Shown: positions 1-6,914 of the stretch, in pieces | Numbering within the stretch: the stretch's first letter is position 1 | Layout of the letters: each line of letters starts with the position of its first letter | From: Thermodesulfobium sp. 4217-1 | GTDB taxonomy: Bacteria; Thermodesulfobiota; Thermodesulfobiia; Thermodesulfobiales; Thermodesulfobiaceae | DNA length: 9,118 nucleotides | Reading direction: 5' to 3' | Assembly: GCF_039822205.1 (NCBI RefSeq) | Contig: NZ_JBAGBW010000039.1 | Coordinates: 1-9,118, forward strand | Notes under the pieces: model-generated | Databases searched by the model: none | Seen by the model: the letters and a program-made list of their open reading frames with translations, nothing else | What the model was told of the DNA's origin: nothing | Program-made: the position numbers and the translations under genes

Positions 1-146
1 CCCTTATCATCTTTGAACTGCTCATAAACCTCTTTGCGATTTGCAAGCATCTTGTTATAGACAAACCGCACACAGCCAAAAGTTTTATTGATAAGAATTT
101 CCTGTTCGGGAGCAGGGCATATGCGGTACTTGTAAGACTTATTCAT
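1..146 (-). CDS. tnpB: TnpB (IS605 OrfB) RNA-guided nuclease, N-terminal fragment cut by the window edge
   Basis: The first 48 codons read from ATG at 146 down to base 1. The translation opens MNKSYKYRICPAPEQEILIN and continues KTFGCVRFVYNKML, the classic N-terminus of IS605 OrfB/TnpB proteins (short basic strand, then the P..EQ......FGC.RFVYN helix). An in-frame TGA lies three codons upstream, so no longer start in this frame is possible. A GGTGAGA stretch about 5-10 bases upstream may serve as ribosome site. TnpB is a transposon-encoded RuvC-type, RNA-guided DNA nuclease that helps retain the element. Its RuvC domain, zinc finger and guide RNA would lie beyond the left edge, so whether this copy is intact is unknown. 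Confidence 0.85.
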   Translation of the reverse strand, partial: MNKSYKYRICPAPEQEILINKTFGCVRFVYNKMLANRKEVYEQFKDDK

Positions 147-262
147 ATCTTCTCACCCTGGTTTTCGATGTATTCATCGCCATACATAACTATACTGCTG
201 ATTTTATCATGGCTGTACTTTGGAGACAAGAACAAAATAAAGAGCGGCAATTCATCTCTCAC
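143..262 (-). CDS. Tiny reading frame overlapping the tnpB start; possible tnpA remnant
   Basis: A 39-codon frame opens with GTG at 262 and ends in a TGA that overlaps the tnpB start codon as ATGA, a common arrangement for translationally coupled tnpA-tnpB pairs. It begins MRDELPLFILFLSPKY and ends YIENQGEKI. The final YIENQ resembles the C-terminal end of some IS200-type TnpA proteins, but the rest, including the HUH and catalytic tyrosine motifs, is missing. It starts inside the loop of the end hairpin and has no clear ribosome site. It may be an internally deleted tnpA, or chance. I do not assign a function. Confidence 0.25.
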   Translation of the reverse strand: MRDELPLFILFLSPKYSHDKISSIVMYGDEYIENQGEKI

Positions 263-304
263 CTAATTCATTGCGATTCGTTGAGGCGGTGGATGAATTG
301 CCGC
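244..304 (-). repeat. Imperfect hairpin at the IS200/IS605-type end
   Basis: A perfect 13-bp inverted repeat, GCGGCAATTCATC, occupies 244-256 and 292-304. Inside it a further 4-bp stem pairs 260-263 with 288-291, leaving a 3-base bulge (257-259) and a loop at 264-287. Long subterminal hairpins with bulges are the sites recognised by Y1 transposases of this family, which fits the adjacent tnpB. It sits exactly where the lyase homology ends. It is followed by no T-tract on the minus strand, so a terminator is less likely. Confidence 0.7.
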
Positions 305-305
305 A

Positions 306-494
306 CAAGGTTAAATAGCCAACACCAGGCTCACCAAGCAAACTGGCTGAAACCTGATAACCTCCCATAGTAATAGCGTTAAATCCTGCTTTTTCAGCTA
401 TTTTTGCGCTAAAGGCATCGTAGACGCCTGGCAGTTCTAATATGTCTTTTGAATATAGAAGTTTTCTAAATAAGGTCGTTGCTCTTTTTGACAG
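306..494 (-). pseudogene. Isocitrate lyase/PEP mutase family gene, 5' remnant truncated by the IS element
   Basis: Reading from 494 down gives about 60 residues starting SKRATTLFRKLL and containing LPGVYDAFSAKIAEKAGF, then MGGYQVSASLLGEPGVGYLTL. This is the first beta-alpha unit of the isocitrate lyase/PEP mutase barrel (methylisocitrate lyase, dimethylmalate lyase, carboxyphosphonoenolpyruvate mutase and relatives). It aligns with the intact prpB of this window (GVYNPICALLAREAGF, SASLGLPDL). The frame then enters the IS hairpin and reaches TGA near 242. The metal-binding Asp pair and the KKCGH loop are lost, so it cannot be active. A strong AGGAGG (500-505) stands 5 bases before a CTG at 492-494. 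No ATG, GTG or TTG fits, and an in-frame stop lies just upstream, so the start is CTG, or an ATG that has mutated. The original substrate is unknown. Confidence 0.75.
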
Positions 495-536
495 TGTACC
501 CTCCTGAGAATTTTAGAAATACGATTATTATCTAAA

Positions 537-564
537 ATTATATACCTATTAGCTTGTTCATTAA
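537..564 (-). promoter_or_regulatory. Possible promoter of the truncated lyase gene
   Basis: On the minus strand a perfect TATAAT (537-542) lies about 43 bases before the CTG start. A weak TTAATG (559-564) is 16 bases further upstream. The -35 box matches poorly and the region is AT-rich, so this is tentative. Confidence 0.35.
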
Positions 565-617
565 TTATTTTTATTTTTAAACGACCATTTACTTATTTTT
601 ATATGTAGGCCTTTTTG

Positions 618-645
618 TTGACAAATTGCGCAATAGCCTTACAAT
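618..645 (+). promoter_or_regulatory. Sigma-70-type promoter of the MFS transporter gene
   Basis: A perfect TTGACA (618-623) is followed after 16 bases by TACAAT (640-645), five of six matches to consensus. Transcription would start near 652, leaving a leader of about 50 bases before the gene at 704. It is the best promoter by eye in the window. I see no obvious operator or riboswitch in the leader. Confidence 0.7.
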
Positions 646-703
646 AAATTAGTAATGTTGTAAGTTTAATTTAGCCGTCTTTATAATTTTTTAAGGAGGT
701 TCG

Positions 704-2089
704 ATGATGGGGGAAATTAAAGAAAATGCAAAGGAGAAACATTCTCAATCGAGCATCGCTGCTAGGTTAGAAAGGCTTCCTCTGAGCGGTTTTCATTGGA
801 ATTTTTTGTGGATGATAACTGCTGGAGAGTGGTTTGACACTCTTATTCTTCTAAGTTTAGGGTTACTTGTAGCATTGATCGGTATTAGTTTTGGATATCC
901 ATCTGGTAAGGGACCTATTATATTAATCTCTTATGCTTTTTTTGGAATGCTTTTTGGTGCAATTATTCTCGGCAGGCTTGCTGATATTTTTGGTAGAAGG
1001 ACAATGTACTTTTTTAATTTGTTAATTTTTGGAATTCCTCTAATCGTGGCTGCATTCCTCAACGATCTTAATATCATTTTGATATTGATATTTATTGCAG
1101 GAATGGGTATAGGCGCAGAAGGAGTTTTAATGGACACCTTTATAAGTGAAGTGATGTCCAGGAAGACAAGGGGCAAAAGACTTGCTCTGGCTTATACGGT
1201 AGTCGTCACTTCTGCACCTATTGGTGCTCTGCTTGCAGCAATTACCGAAAAAAATATGCCTCATGATGCCTGGAGAGTATTTCTCCTTTTTGCAGGTATT
1301 GGTGCACTGGTGGTTTGGGTTGCAAGGTTCAAGATGATTGAATCCCCAAGGTGGTTGGTTAGCAAGGGTAAATACAAAGAAGCAGATGAACTAATGACTA
1401 AGATTGAAAACGATATTATGAAAGAAAAGAATCTAAAATCTCTGCCAGAGCCAGAAATTAGAGCAGAAGCCAAACAAGAGGCATCGAAATATCTTGATCT
1501 GTTTAAGCCTGGCATCGTGGGCAAAACAGTTATGATGTTTATTTTTATGTTCTTTCAATCTGCTCTCTTTTATGGATTTACCGCATTAGTTCCATTGTTT
1601 TTGGGCAGCAGAGGGATAAACCTTAATCAGATATTTACTTTTACCTTTGTAGTGTATTCGGGCTTTTTAATTGGAAGCATATTTAATGTTTTTGTAATAG
1701 ATAAGATCGAACGTAAATACGGCTTAATAATATCTATTATTGCTGTAGGTGTATTCGGAGTCTTGTTCGCATTTTCAGGAGATATCTATTTGGCATTGCT
1801 TATGGGCTTTCTTACTACCTTTTCTCTTTGGAATATGTCAAACTTTTATCATCAATATAATGCAGAAATCTTCCCAACTCAAATCAGGGCTAGCGCCACT
1901 GGAACTTCTTATGCATTGAGCAGGCTTAGCTCAGCAATTTTGCCAACCTTTATAGGCACTGTCATTTATAAAGAATATGGTATTGGCGGAGCATTTGGAA
2001 TGCTTTGGTTTTTTATAATAATTCTTGTGTTAGATCTATATTTTCTTGGGCCAAAGAGCACTGGCAGGAAGCTGGAGGAAATTAAGTAA
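704..2089 (+). CDS. MFS transporter, metabolite:H+ symporter type (sugar-porter-like)
   Basis: An inner-membrane transporter of the major facilitator superfamily, about 460 residues with the length and hydrophobic pattern of a 12-helix carrier. The conserved loop between helices 2 and 3 reads GRLADIFGRR (residues 90-99). After helix 6 comes ESPRWL (213-218), the signature of the sugar/metabolite:H+ symporter branch, followed by a charged central cytoplasmic loop to about residue 270. The C-terminal half carries EIFPTQIRA, the matching conserved motif. AAGGAGG (693-699) precedes two adjacent ATGs. The second, at 707, has the better 7-base spacing and may be the true start. It is transcribed alone and converges on the tcu/prp operon, so it could move a substrate or product of that pathway, but this is inference. 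Many relatives carry organic or aromatic acids, so the substrate cannot be named. Confidence 0.85.
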   Translation: MMGEIKENAKEKHSQSSIAARLERLPLSGFHWNFLWMITAGEWFDTLILLSLGLLVALIGISFGYPSGKGPIILISYAFFGMLFGAIILGRLADIFGRRTMYFFNLLIFGIPLIVAAFLNDLNIILILIFIAGMGIGAEGVLMDTFISEVMSRKTRGKRLALAYTVVVTSAPIGALLAAITEKNMPHDAWRVFLLFAGIGALVVWVARFKMIESPRWLVSKGKYKEADELMTKIENDIMKEKNLKSLPEPEIRAEAKQEASKYLDLFKPGIVGKTVMMFIFMFFQSALFYGFTALVPLFLGSRGINLNQIFTFTFVVYSGFLIGSIFNVFVIDKIERKYGLIISIIAVGVFGVLFAFSGDIYLALLMGFLTTFSLWNMSNFYHQYNAEIFPTQIRASATGTSYALSRLSSAILPTFIGTVIYKEYGIGGAFGMLWFFIIILVLDLYFLGPKSTGRKLEEIK

Positions 2090-2109
2090 GCCTTTAAGTG
2101 AAAAAATAT

Positions 2110-2159
2110 ATAAAGCCCTTCAATAGATCAAAGTAAATTTGAGATTTGAAGGGCTTTAT
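2110..2159. terminator. Bidirectional intrinsic terminator between convergent genes
   Basis: A perfect 14-bp inverted repeat, ATAAAGCCCTTCAA at 2110-2123 and its complement at 2146-2159, encloses a 22-base loop. On the plus strand it is followed by a T-rich stretch (GCTTTTATATTTCTTT). On the minus strand it is followed by TATTTTTTC. It lies between the stop of the MFS gene (2089) and the stop of prpB (2164), so it can end both transcripts. Confidence 0.88.
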
Positions 2160-2163
2160 GCTT

Positions 2164-3039
2164 TTATATTTCTTTATTGAGATTTTCGTATTCTTTATAT
2201 TTAATCAGATCATATAATTCTTGTCTTGTTTGCATTTTGGAAATTAGATCTTGTTGAGTGCCATCTCTTAAGATATTTTCAAATCCTTCTAAGACAGCCT
2301 TGTTTGAAAGCCTTAGGGCGGTTACTGGAAAGATTACAAATTTGTACCCAAATTCCTTAAATTTTTGGATGCTGATATAGGGTGTCCTCCCGAATTCTGT
2401 CATATTTGCTAGCAGGGGGGCGCTAATTTCTTTTGAAAATAGTCTAAATTCATCTTCTGTTTCAAGCGCTTCTGGAAATATTACGTCTGCGCCAGCTTTT
2501 AGATACAGCTTAGCTCTTCTTATCGCTTCCTCTATTCCATATACGGCTTTTGCATCAGTTCGGGCAATTATTATAAGATCTTTCGATGATTTTCTTGCTA
2601 CAGATATCTTTTCTATCATCGCTTCTGTATCAACTATCTTTTTGCCAGATAAATGACCGCATTTTTTTGGCAAAACCTGATCTTCTATCTGGATAGCTGC
2701 TCCTCTTGCTTCCTCTATCTCTTTTGCTGTTCTTGAGACGTTTAAGGCTTCTCCAAAGCCTACATCTATGTCTACAATTAAGGGTAGGTTTGACGATCTA
2801 TAGATATATCGAGTCATCATTGACACTTCGCTTAACTCTATCAAACTTAAGTCTGGCAATCCAAGGCTAGCGCTGAGAGCTGCGCCTGACAAATAACAGC
2901 ACTGAAAGCCTGCCTCTCTTGCAAGAAGGGCGCAGATAGGATTGTATACTCCTGCAACGGGTATTATGTCATTCTCTTTCATTAGTCTTTTCAGGGAAAG
3001 AGAGGGATTTTCTTCTTGATTTTCTACCAACCAGGTCAT
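2164..3039 (-). CDS. prpB: 2-methylisocitrate lyase (isocitrate lyase/PEP mutase family)
   Basis: A cytoplasmic lyase of the methylcitrate pathway that splits 2-methylisocitrate into succinate and pyruvate. At 291 residues it has the usual PrpB length (E. coli about 296). Key residues are present: the Mg-binding pair in VDIDVGFG (Asp90, Asp92), the IEDQ strand (118-121) and the active-site loop KKCGH (125-129) with catalytic Cys127. The C-terminal stretch GTQQDLISKMQTRQELYDLI closely resembles E. coli PrpB, which favours methylisocitrate lyase over true isocitrate lyase or PEP mutase. It is the last gene of the operon, with its ATG only two bases after the prpD-family stop. The ribosome site is weak (GAGAG), so translation is probably coupled. 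No prpC accompanies it, so its substrate may arise from the tcuAB oxidation rather than from propionyl-CoA. Unmethylated isocitrate (giving glyoxylate) or dimethylmalate are alternative substrates. Confidence 0.88.
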   Translation of the reverse strand: MTWLVENQEENPSLSLKRLMKENDIIPVAGVYNPICALLAREAGFQCCYLSGAALSASLGLPDLSLIELSEVSMMTRYIYRSSNLPLIVDIDVGFGEALNVSRTAKEIEEARGAAIQIEDQVLPKKCGHLSGKKIVDTEAMIEKISVARKSSKDLIIIARTDAKAVYGIEEAIRRAKLYLKAGADVIFPEALETEDEFRLFSKEISAPLLANMTEFGRTPYISIQKFKEFGYKFVIFPVTALRLSNKAVLEGFENILRDGTQQDLISKMQTRQELYDLIKYKEYENLNKEI

Positions 3040-3041
3040 CT

Positions 3042-4409
3042 TTATACTCTCAGGTTCTTTGTTATATCTGAAATATTTTCACACTTATCCAGGTTCATTA
3101 TGATATCTATAATAGCATCTCTTTCTGAAGTGCTCAGGATCGATTCGGTATTGTCTTTAAATTTCTTAATGACTTCATCATCGGTCATCTTATTTTTTGA
3201 GTGGCCACGGGGATACATTATCTCTTTTGAATATGTTTGGTTGTCCCTTGTATTGAGCGTTATGCGATTGGGAATGCCTTCAGGATATAACTTAGCCAGC
3301 TCTAAATCTTCTTTTATCTTAATCTTCTTAAGAGTATTTTTTATAAAAGGATCGTTTAATTTATTTTTAGAGAAAGAATCCTTTGAGATATCTCCATCTA
3401 AGATACATGCAGCTGTAATGTATTGGAGGCTGTGATCTGCGGTCTCTTTTGTTTTCGGGCTCCATTTTTCTGGGTCTTTTGCGATAATATCGTATGCAGC
3501 TTGAAATGTTTCAATAGTGATATAGTCAATATCATCTGGTGATTTTATATATCTATGAAGTTCTTTAGAGATGTCTACTGCGCTTTGGGCATGGTACTCA
3601 ACAGGGTAAAATTTTATGTATGTATCTAATATTCTTCGGGGAGAGTCTGCGTTAAATAAAGAAATCAAAGCTTTGTCATCAAAGGCATCGCCATCAAGCA
3701 ATTCTCTAAAAAAACCCATTTCGCCTTCAAAGGGTTTATTTGGACCTGTCATACCACAAGATGCTTGAAGTGTCCCAAAGATAGCATTCCTTACGGAATT
3801 GGCAGCCGCTGCTCCCTTCCACATGGATAGCTCTCCCGAACGCGTCTGTCTCATTGATGAGTTTGGAACTATTGTAATAGAGATAGCATTTTCTATTGTT
3901 TCTTTTTTTAGCTTAAGCAGTCTGCCCAAGCCACATACTGTTCCAATTGAAATGTAATTTACATGATCCCATCCATGGTCTCTGAGGCTGGCTGCATCAC
4001 ATAAACTTACAGCTATCTCATAAGCTACAGCTATCGAATCTATAAGTTTTTTACCGCTTAGATTTTTCCATTCGGCTACAGACCATAAACCTGGTATCAT
4101 ATCGCTTGGATGAAGAGGCTCCTTCGAAAGATATGTATCGTTGAAGTCTAAATATCTCACGAGTACACAGTTTGCAAAAGCTGATATTTCAGGAGTAGTC
4201 TTAAAGTTTAGTCCAAAAAGACTTGCGCCATTTTTGTGTTCGAACATATAAGCATAGTTTCTAGCGGCTTTTGGTGTGCTCTCATGAAAAGCCAGGTACA
4301 TTACTCCAAATGAGTCGAGTATTCTTCTTTTTACTTCATGCGCTGTTTCTGGTGAGATATCCTTAACTTTTAACGCATAGTCTGAAAACAAATCAGTATA
4401 TTTGTCCAT
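3042..4409 (-). CDS. prpD: MmgE/PrpD-family protein, probable 2-methylcitrate dehydratase or aconitate-type hydratase
   Basis: A cytoplasmic, cofactor-free hydro-lyase of the MmgE/PrpD family. In the methylcitrate cycle PrpD dehydrates 2-methylcitrate to 2-methylaconitate. At 455 residues it is slightly shorter than E. coli PrpD (483). Family landmarks are RILDSFG (29-35), RYLDFNDTYL (85-94), GWDHVNY (about 146-152), TRSGELSMWKG (189-199), GMTGP (219-223), YPVEYHAQSA (268-277), KETADHSLQY (321-330) and a late YPRGH. I chose ATG at 4409, which has AGGAG seven bases upstream. A GTG five codons earlier is in frame but overlaps that ribosome site. It lies 31 bases after tcuB and two before prpB. 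The family also contains cis-aconitate decarboxylases and iminodisuccinate epimerases, so the reaction here is inferred: with TcuAB upstream the natural substrate would be an aconitate-type acid. High confidence for family, moderate for reaction. Confidence 0.8.
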   Translation of the reverse strand: MDKYTDLFSDYALKVKDISPETAHEVKRRILDSFGVMYLAFHESTPKAARNYAYMFEHKNGASLFGLNFKTTPEISAFANCVLVRYLDFNDTYLSKEPLHPSDMIPGLWSVAEWKNLSGKKLIDSIAVAYEIAVSLCDAASLRDHGWDHVNYISIGTVCGLGRLLKLKKETIENAISITIVPNSSMRQTRSGELSMWKGAAAANSVRNAIFGTLQASCGMTGPNKPFEGEMGFFRELLDGDAFDDKALISLFNADSPRRILDTYIKFYPVEYHAQSAVDISKELHRYIKSPDDIDYITIETFQAAYDIIAKDPEKWSPKTKETADHSLQYITAACILDGDISKDSFSKNKLNDPFIKNTLKKIKIKEDLELAKLYPEGIPNRITLNTRDNQTYSKEIMYPRGHSKNKMTDDEVIKKFKDNTESILSTSERDAIIDIIMNLDKCENISDITKNLRV

Positions 4410-4440
4410 TTCAACGCTCCTCACAATTAATAGTCGAAAC

Positions 4441-5532
4441 TTATTTATTCATTTCAGAAAAATACTTATATATTGACACATACCTGAAGACAGCATGCTG
4501 CAATTTACTAAAGGGGAGCATTATAAAGAAGGTTATGACGATGCTCAGATGAATTATCAATAAAATAGGCATAAATATTGTAGATCTGAAAAGTAAAACT
4601 AAAAAGCCAGTTAGAACGGACAGTAATAATATCATTATAAAATTAATGTCCATCGAGTTTACATTCTCGCTATATGGTATCCTATCCATTTTAGTTCTCA
4701 AATATAGCAGTCCAGTTAATCCTAAAAGCAATAATGCTCCGCCAATAGAGCCAAATATTACTGGCAGGCTGGTAAAAGTATATGGCGGCGAAATGTTTAA
4801 AATATGACTCATAAATGCAGCTATTAAAGTAGATATGAAAGTTATTTTGAATCCAAACAATACAAATTGGTGGTAAATCCTTCTTGAAAAGCTGTATTCT
4901 TCATCTGGATAATTGCAACCAAAGCCTCCTCCACCAAGGAACTCTAATAAGATTACGCTCTTTAATGATCTAATATGGCTGGAGAGTTTAAGGAAATCGC
5001 CTTTTTTTATACCAATATAATCGCAATAGTCAATAAAGTTTTTTATGTAGATGGTTAATGATATGGCGAATGGAATAAGCATTGTGATAATTAAAAAGTT
5101 TTCAGGTAAAATACTGTAAAACGAAGCATTTTGATCAACGATGACTATTAAACTCAATTTCCCAGTATAGATTATTGACGAGATAGTATAAAAAAGAAAT
5201 GAAACTATAAAAGTAGCAATGCTATAAAGATGCGGCTTATCAACGATATCTTTTGAGAATTTTGAATTTCTATAATTTTTATAGGTTTCCAGCCTCAATG
5301 TTCCAAAAACTTTTGGGATGTTTATATCAAAAGTATGGGGTGGAGCGTATTGGCATGCATAGTAGCAACCCCTACAGTCGTGACAAAGATTTGCCAGATA
5401 GATTATGTCATTGTCAGAAAAGGTTCTTCTCAATTCTATTGCTTTGAAAACAGGGCAAATGTTTTCGCAATATCTGCAAGCGTTGCAAATATTTAGTGAA
5501 AATCTTGCATCCTCAAAATTTTTATCGAACAT
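4441..5532 (-). CDS. tcuB: TcuB-like Fe-S/membrane electron-transfer protein
   Basis: The membrane partner that reoxidises the TcuA flavin and passes electrons towards the quinone pool. The N-terminal domain has two [4Fe-4S] ligand sets: Cys16, 19, 22 and 26, and Cys50, 53, 56 and 60, the second followed by the family motif APPH. From about residue 100 a membrane domain of roughly six helices follows, with the conserved GGGGFGCNYPDEE (about 200-212) and RRIYHQF, whose His221 is a candidate haem ligand. I place the start at ATG 5530-5532 (363 residues, MFDKNFED). A GGGAGAGAGG ribosome site stands just upstream, and this start overlaps the tcuA stop by 11 bases, as in coupled pairs. The in-frame GTG at 5574 would add 14 hydrophobic residues and overlap tcuA by 53 bases. 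Salmonella TcuB is similar in length and role. Family assignment is strong. Confidence 0.85.
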   Translation of the reverse strand: MFDKNFEDARFSLNICNACRYCENICPVFKAIELRRTFSDNDIIYLANLCHDCRGCYYACQYAPPHTFDINIPKVFGTLRLETYKNYRNSKFSKDIVDKPHLYSIATFIVSFLFYTISSIIYTGKLSLIVIVDQNASFYSILPENFLIITMLIPFAISLTIYIKNFIDYCDYIGIKKGDFLKLSSHIRSLKSVILLEFLGGGGFGCNYPDEEYSFSRRIYHQFVLFGFKITFISTLIAAFMSHILNISPPYTFTSLPVIFGSIGGALLLLGLTGLLYLRTKMDRIPYSENVNSMDINFIMILLLSVLTGFLVLLFRSTIFMPILLIIHLSIVITFFIMLPFSKLQHAVFRYVSIYKYFSEMNK

Positions 5533-6898
5533 TTGCAGCCTCTCTCCCAGCCGTAATACCAAAAACAGTACCAATAGTCAAACCTGTTCCTGCCATATAT
5601 CCCTTGCTCAATATGTTTCCAGACATAATCTCTCCAGCAGCGAAAACGTTTTCGAAAGGTTCCTCATTGTTTGTCAAAACCTGCGCATTTTTGTTTACTT
5701 TAACTGATAGATAAGTAAAAGTAATGCCAGGTCTTAGCGGATAGGCATAAAATGGTGGCTTATCGATAGGCAGCGCCCAATGGCTCTTGGGGGGTTCTAA
5801 ATCAACAGTTTTACAATTGTCTAAGATAGATGGATCGAATTCTCCTAAAGACAAATGATTGTTGTAATTTTCTATGGTTTTTATTAAATTTTCAGAATCA
5901 AGGTTAACCTTTTCGGAGAGCTCTTTTAGAGAATCGGCTCTGAATGCAGGAAAAGCGGATGGCATAAAAAGATTTACTACCTTAGAATCGAAAATTACAT
6001 GTCCTATCTGATCAGGTTGATTGATTAATATATGCCCCCAGATTGCATATCTCTTGGGCCATATATTTTCTCCTTCATCGTAAAATCTTTCAGCATTCTT
6101 GTTTACAACTATGCCAAAGGGTATGCAGTCTAACCTGGTCACTATGCCACCATCAAATTTTGGTGCTCTTGCATCCAATGCCAACATATGAGCATTTTTT
6201 GGATCTCCAATAGGCATTGCATCGTCTTCTATTAGAATTTGGAATATGTTTCCTTCATCATATGGGGTTCCTCTGATTATTAGATTTTTTGCTGGATCTC
6301 CCCAAATTTCTTTCAACTGTTCAATATTGCTCTGAAAGCCACCACATGCGAGGACTAAGCTTTTTGCGGTTATTTCATGAAGGCTATGTTTGTAGTTGAC
6401 TAAGACTGAATAAAATTTTTTGTTTTTAAACTTTAAATCAACCACAAATGCGTCATAAATAATTTTTACACCAACTTTTTGGCAATAGTGATAGTAGTTA
6501 TTAACCATGGACTTGCCGCCGCCAGAGAAGAATGCCACGCTGTTAGCTAAGTGAAGAGCGCCTTTTATGGTAGGCTGAAATTTGCACCCGTGATTTTGCA
6601 TCCAGAAGATGATGTCTTGGGATTTCTCTACACAAAATTTAGCCAATTCTTTATTCGTCTCGCCCTTTGTTACTTCGAGTATATCATTGTAGTAATTTTC
6701 TGCTGTGTATGAGCCAACTGTGTATGAATTTGGTTTATCGTGAGCATATCTGATATCTCTGGTATGACGGCTATTTCCCCCTCTGTAAAATATTGGGGAT
6801 CTTTCCAGTAGCAATACCCTTGCGCCGTTTTCTGTAGCGCTCATTGCAGCGCAAAGACCTGCGTTTCCGCCTCCAACTACTATAACGTCGTAGTCCAT
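5522..6898 (-). CDS. tcuA: FAD-dependent tricarballylate dehydrogenase-like flavoprotein
   Basis: A flavoprotein of the succinate dehydrogenase/fumarate reductase superfamily. TcuA of Salmonella oxidises tricarballylate to cis-aconitate, with electrons leaving through TcuB. The 458 residues (Salmonella about 467) open with a Rossmann FAD motif GGGNAG (9-14) and an acidic Glu32. The TcuA-type GGNSRHTR (40-47) follows, and the C-terminal flavin segment AAGE...KGYMAGTGLTIG spans about 420-443. There is no signal peptide and no haem motif, so it should act on the cytoplasmic face. The ATG follows the transporter stop by 16 bases, with AGGA five bases upstream, and the gene overlaps tcuB. In other members the same fold runs as a reductase (fumarate, urocanate), so reduction of an aconitate-type acid cannot be excluded. 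A methylated tricarboxylate is also a possible substrate given prpD and prpB downstream. Confidence 0.85.
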   Translation of the reverse strand: MDYDVIVVGGGNAGLCAAMSATENGARVLLLERSPIFYRGGNSRHTRDIRYAHDKPNSYTVGSYTAENYYNDILEVTKGETNKELAKFCVEKSQDIIFWMQNHGCKFQPTIKGALHLANSVAFFSGGGKSMVNNYYHYCQKVGVKIIYDAFVVDLKFKNKKFYSVLVNYKHSLHEITAKSLVLACGGFQSNIEQLKEIWGDPAKNLIIRGTPYDEGNIFQILIEDDAMPIGDPKNAHMLALDARAPKFDGGIVTRLDCIPFGIVVNKNAERFYDEGENIWPKRYAIWGHILINQPDQIGHVIFDSKVVNLFMPSAFPAFRADSLKELSEKVNLDSENLIKTIENYNNHLSLGEFDPSILDNCKTVDLEPPKSHWALPIDKPPFYAYPLRPGITFTYLSVKVNKNAQVLTNNEEPFENVFAAGEIMSGNILSKGYMAGTGLTIGTVFGITAGREAANVR

Positions 6899-6914
6899 AA
6901 TGTCCTAAATTAGA

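Larger units (their letters stand above)
1..305 (-). mobile_element. IS200/IS605-family element, left-end part, cut by the window edge
   Basis: The segment holds the start of a TnpB gene (minus strand) preceded by a long imperfect hairpin at 244-304, the arrangement expected at the 5' end of an IS200/IS605 (possibly IS1341-like) element. No full-length tnpA fits between hairpin and tnpB (about 100 bases), so the copy is either tnpB-only or has lost most of tnpA. The outer boundary is placed at about 304-310 because recognisable lyase coding sequence (next feature to the right) runs up to about position 306 and stops there. The exact cleavage site and target tetra/pentanucleotide cannot be fixed, since the element's other end is outside the window. 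This family makes no target duplication, so none is expected. Confidence 0.7.

Noticed and set aside
244-304. Hairpin read as a CRISPR repeat or transcription terminator
   Set aside because: There is only one copy, no spacer array and no T-tract. Its position at the IS boundary explains it better.
931-1524. Minus-strand frames inside the MFS gene
   Set aside because: They are antisense shadows of membrane-helix codons in a clearly coding plus-strand gene.
3016-3435. Plus-strand open frame of 139 codons
   Set aside because: It lies opposite the end of the prpD-family gene, has no ribosome site and shows no recognisable motif.
5533-5574. Longer tcuB start at GTG 5574
   Set aside because: It would add 14 hydrophobic residues not expected before the Fe-S domain and overlap tcuA by 53 bases. 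ATG at 5532 has a proper ribosome site.
5405-5714. Overlapping plus-strand frames of 72-100 codons across the tcuA/tcuB junction
   Set aside because: They are antisense to two well-supported genes, with no ribosome site or motif.
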